Shown here one piece after another: positions 4,730-6,477 of a DNA stretch of 6,477 bases. How positions within the stretch are numbered: the stretch's first letter is position 1; every line of letters starts with the position of its first letter. Origin of the DNA: Hyphomicrobiaceae bacterium (GTDB lineage: Bacteria; Pseudomonadota; Alphaproteobacteria; Rhizobiales; Hyphomicrobiaceae); the NCBI GenBank assembly GCA_020442225.1, contig JAGRKR010000099.1, positions 5,934 through 12,410 of the forward strand, read 5' to 3'. Under the pieces are notes generated by a model, which was not told where the DNA came from, made no database searches, and saw only the letters and a list, made by a program, of their open reading frames with translations. The position numbers and the translations under genes were made by a program.

Positions 4730-6477
4730 ATGCAAGACAAGGCCGACGAGCGTCTGAGCCTGACCGAGGCACAACTGCGCAAGGAGCTCGGCAGCTATGT
4801 CGCTCCGAAGGGGTTGTTCGAGCAGAATATCCGGCAGCCCTTCCTCGGCCGCGTCACGTGCAACGTCGACCGTCTGGTCGCCGGGGAATGGACGGAGGTC
4901 GTGATCGACTACGAGGTCGGCCAGGCCGGCCTCGCCGACGGCGCCTGGGTCAAGGCAACGTTCAAGTTCTACTCGGACTGGGCGCTTTTCCAGACCGCCG
5001 ACCCGACCAAGCCCAACTACGTGTCGGCCGAATACCATGCCGGGCCTTTGATGCCCGGCCAGTCCCCGGCCACCGTGCAGTCCCTCAAGGTCCGCTTCGA
5101 CCAGAAGGGCCACGAACGGCCGTTCCAGAAGGCCATCATCGTCGACACCGTCGACGGCTACCTCAATCCGGGCGATCACATCATCATCCGGCTGGGAGAC
5201 CGGCGCGGCGGCGGCCCAGGCACGCGCGTGCAGACGTTCGTCGAGGAGAACTTCCGCTTCCGCTGCTACGTCGATCCGCTCGGCACCTCGCGCTTCGCCG
5301 CGATCCCCGGCGACATCTCCATGGACATCGTGCCGGGCGCACCGCACCAGCTCGAGGTACGGGCACCACGCTTCGTGCGGCCCGACACCCCCTACGTCGC
5401 GCGCGTGCGCGTCGACGACCAATGGGGCAACGCCTGCGTCGATCTCGATGCCGAGGTGCTGCTCGAGGCCTATCACGGCGACAGCAAGCTCTACACCAAG
5501 CGCCATCGCTTCAACACGAGGGGCCGCCAGCGCACCGATCATTGGGCGTTCGTCGAGGTCGACGACCTCCCGCGCAAGGTCGGCGAATTGAAGATCGTCG
5601 CGACCATGCCGGACGCCAGGGGCGTCAAGCCCGCAGAGTGGTACGTGACGATCGACAAGTCCTGCCCGGCACCCCGCATCCTCAACGGCGAGCTGCACTG
5701 CCACGCCGAGGACACCGTCGGCATCAACGACACCGATTACAATCTCCGTTATGCGCGCGACTGCTCGGGGCTCGATTTCACGGGCTATACCGCCAATGAC
5801 TTCCAGATCACCGAGAAGAACTGGGGCACCTCCGTGGCCTTCTGCCAGGAGCTCAACGAGCCCGGCAAGTTCGTCGTCTATCCCAATCAGGAATGGTGCG
5901 GCTCATCCTGCGCCGGCGGCGACCATCTCGTCGTCTTCCTGCACGACGAGGACCCGAAGTTCCCGCGCCGGCCCGACGGCACCGGCAATGTCCGCTCGTT
6001 CGAGTGGAACGAGGACATGAAGGGCCAAGCCGTGCAGCCCGGCGCCTGGCCGCTCGAGCTGCTCTGGCGGGCCTACATCCATGACCCCGAGAACCACCTG
6101 ATCATGCCGCACGTCGGTGGCCGGCGGGCGATCCTCGACTGGTATCATCCCGAGCTCGACCGGTTGATCGAGATCTGCTCCACGTGGGGGCACTTCGAGT
6201 GGCTCTATCACGACGCCATACAGCGCGGCCACAAGCTCGGCTGCTACGGCGGCGGTGACGAGCATCGCGGCCGGCCCGGCGGCGGCGCGCCCGGCACACA
6301 GGTGTTCGGCGTGTTCGGTCCCAACACCGGCGTCATCGCGGACAGCCTCGACCGGGGCACCGTCGGCAAGGCCCTGCGCGCACGCCACACGACCGCCAAC
6401 ACCGGGCCCGGACTCTACGGCCTCGCGACGTGCGGCAAGCACATGATGGGAGACGAATTCACCCACAAGGGACCGGC
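4730..6477 (+). CDS. DUF3604-type protein with PHP-like metal-hydrolase region (582+ aa, cut by window edge)
   Basis: The reading frame is open from the ATG at 4730 to the right edge; I translated it throughout and saw no frameshift. AGGAGA at 4719-4724 lies 5 bases before the start. No signal peptide is seen, so it should be cytosolic. The first 300 or so residues look like beta-sandwich material, with segments typical of large DUF3604-like proteins: AGEWTEVVIDYEVGQAGLADGA at about 52-73, then FYSDWALFQ and PNYVSAEYHAG. From about 319 a PHP-like catalytic region follows: GELHCHAEDTVG with His323 and His325, GYTANDF with Asp357, NQEW with Glu388, GGDHLVVFLHDE with His399 and His405, MPHVGG with His461, IEICSTWG with Glu481, and GGGDEHRGRPG with Asp510 and His512. 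PHP enzymes are usually metal-dependent phosphoesterases or related hydrolases, but no substrate is known to me for this group. The gene probably forms an operon with the transporter 40 bases upstream, so it may act on the imported compound. Its C-terminus is missing. Confidence 0.82.
   Translation, partial: MQDKADERLSLTEAQLRKELGSYVAPKGLFEQNIRQPFLGRVTCNVDRLVAGEWTEVVIDYEVGQAGLADGAWVKATFKFYSDWALFQTADPTKPNYVSAEYHAGPLMPGQSPATVQSLKVRFDQKGHERPFQKAIIVDTVDGYLNPGDHIIIRLGDRRGGGPGTRVQTFVEENFRFRCYVDPLGTSRFAAIPGDISMDIVPGAPHQLEVRAPRFVRPDTPYVARVRVDDQWGNACVDLDAEVLLEAYHGDSKLYTKRHRFNTRGRQRTDHWAFVEVDDLPRKVGELKIVATMPDARGVKPAEWYVTIDKSCPAPRILNGELHCHAEDTVGINDTDYNLRYARDCSGLDFTGYTANDFQITEKNWGTSVAFCQELNEPGKFVVYPNQEWCGSSCAGGDHLVVFLHDEDPKFPRRPDGTGNVRSFEWNEDMKGQAVQPGAWPLELLWRAYIHDPENHLIMPHVGGRRAILDWYHPELDRLIEICSTWGHFEWLYHDAIQRGHKLGCYGGGDEHRGRPGGGAPGTQVFGVFGPNTGVIADSLDRGTVGKALRARHTTANTGPGLYGLATCGKHMMGDEFTHKGP

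Noticed and set aside
4682..5704. A 340-codon minus-strand open frame opposite the DUF3604-type gene
   Set aside because: The plus-strand frame has a strong ribosome site, recognisable family motifs and no stop to the window edge; the opposite frame has no recognisable motif.
1..6477. CRISPR arrays, tRNA or rRNA genes, insertion sequences and attachment sites
   Set aside because: No regularly spaced repeats, cloverleaf-like sequence, transposase motifs or terminal inverted repeats were seen in the window.

Overview
The window is GC-rich DNA with strong GC bias at third codon positions. Its mix of families (RecQ, a lipocalin-like domain protein, a Crp/Fnr regulator, a DASS transporter and a DUF3604-type PHP protein) together with the codon use suggests an alphaproteobacterium, probably Hyphomicrobiales (Xanthobacteraceae/Bradyrhizobium-like). 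That placement is an impression from style, not a phylogenetic result.

Layout. (1) Positions 1-246, minus strand: the N-terminus of a RecQ helicase, running off the left edge. (2) 247-848, plus strand: a short intergenic region, a gene for a 72-residue secreted precursor whose mature part is very rich in Arg, Trp and Cys (498-716), then an 11-bp stem-loop and a 16-bp perfect palindrome. (3) 849-1244, plus strand: a small lipocalin-like domain protein. (4) 1241-2853, minus strand: a two-gene unit of a Crp/Fnr-type regulator followed, with an ATGA overlap, by a ModA-like anion-binding protein with no visible export signal. Its 3' end overlaps the lipocalin-like gene by four bases (CTAG), so the two stop codons sit on each other. 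(5) 2854-3171: a 318-bp divergent control region with several inverted repeats. (6) 3172-6477, plus strand: a DASS/SLC13-type membrane transporter followed 40 bp later by a long DUF3604-type protein with a C-terminal PHP-like metal-hydrolase region, running off the right edge.

The most interesting part is 1241-6477. It is a divergent locus with a regulator and an apparently cytosolic anion-binding protein on one side, and an anion transporter and a cytosolic hydrolase of unknown substrate on the other. I infer that it takes up, senses and processes one anionic compound; the substrate cannot be read from the sequence. Several key motifs depart from their families: the regulator's recognition helix, the transporter's first SNT motif and the PHP metal-site motifs. 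The second point of interest is the Arg/Trp/Cys-rich secreted peptide at 498-716, whose cysteines form two CX3C pairs.
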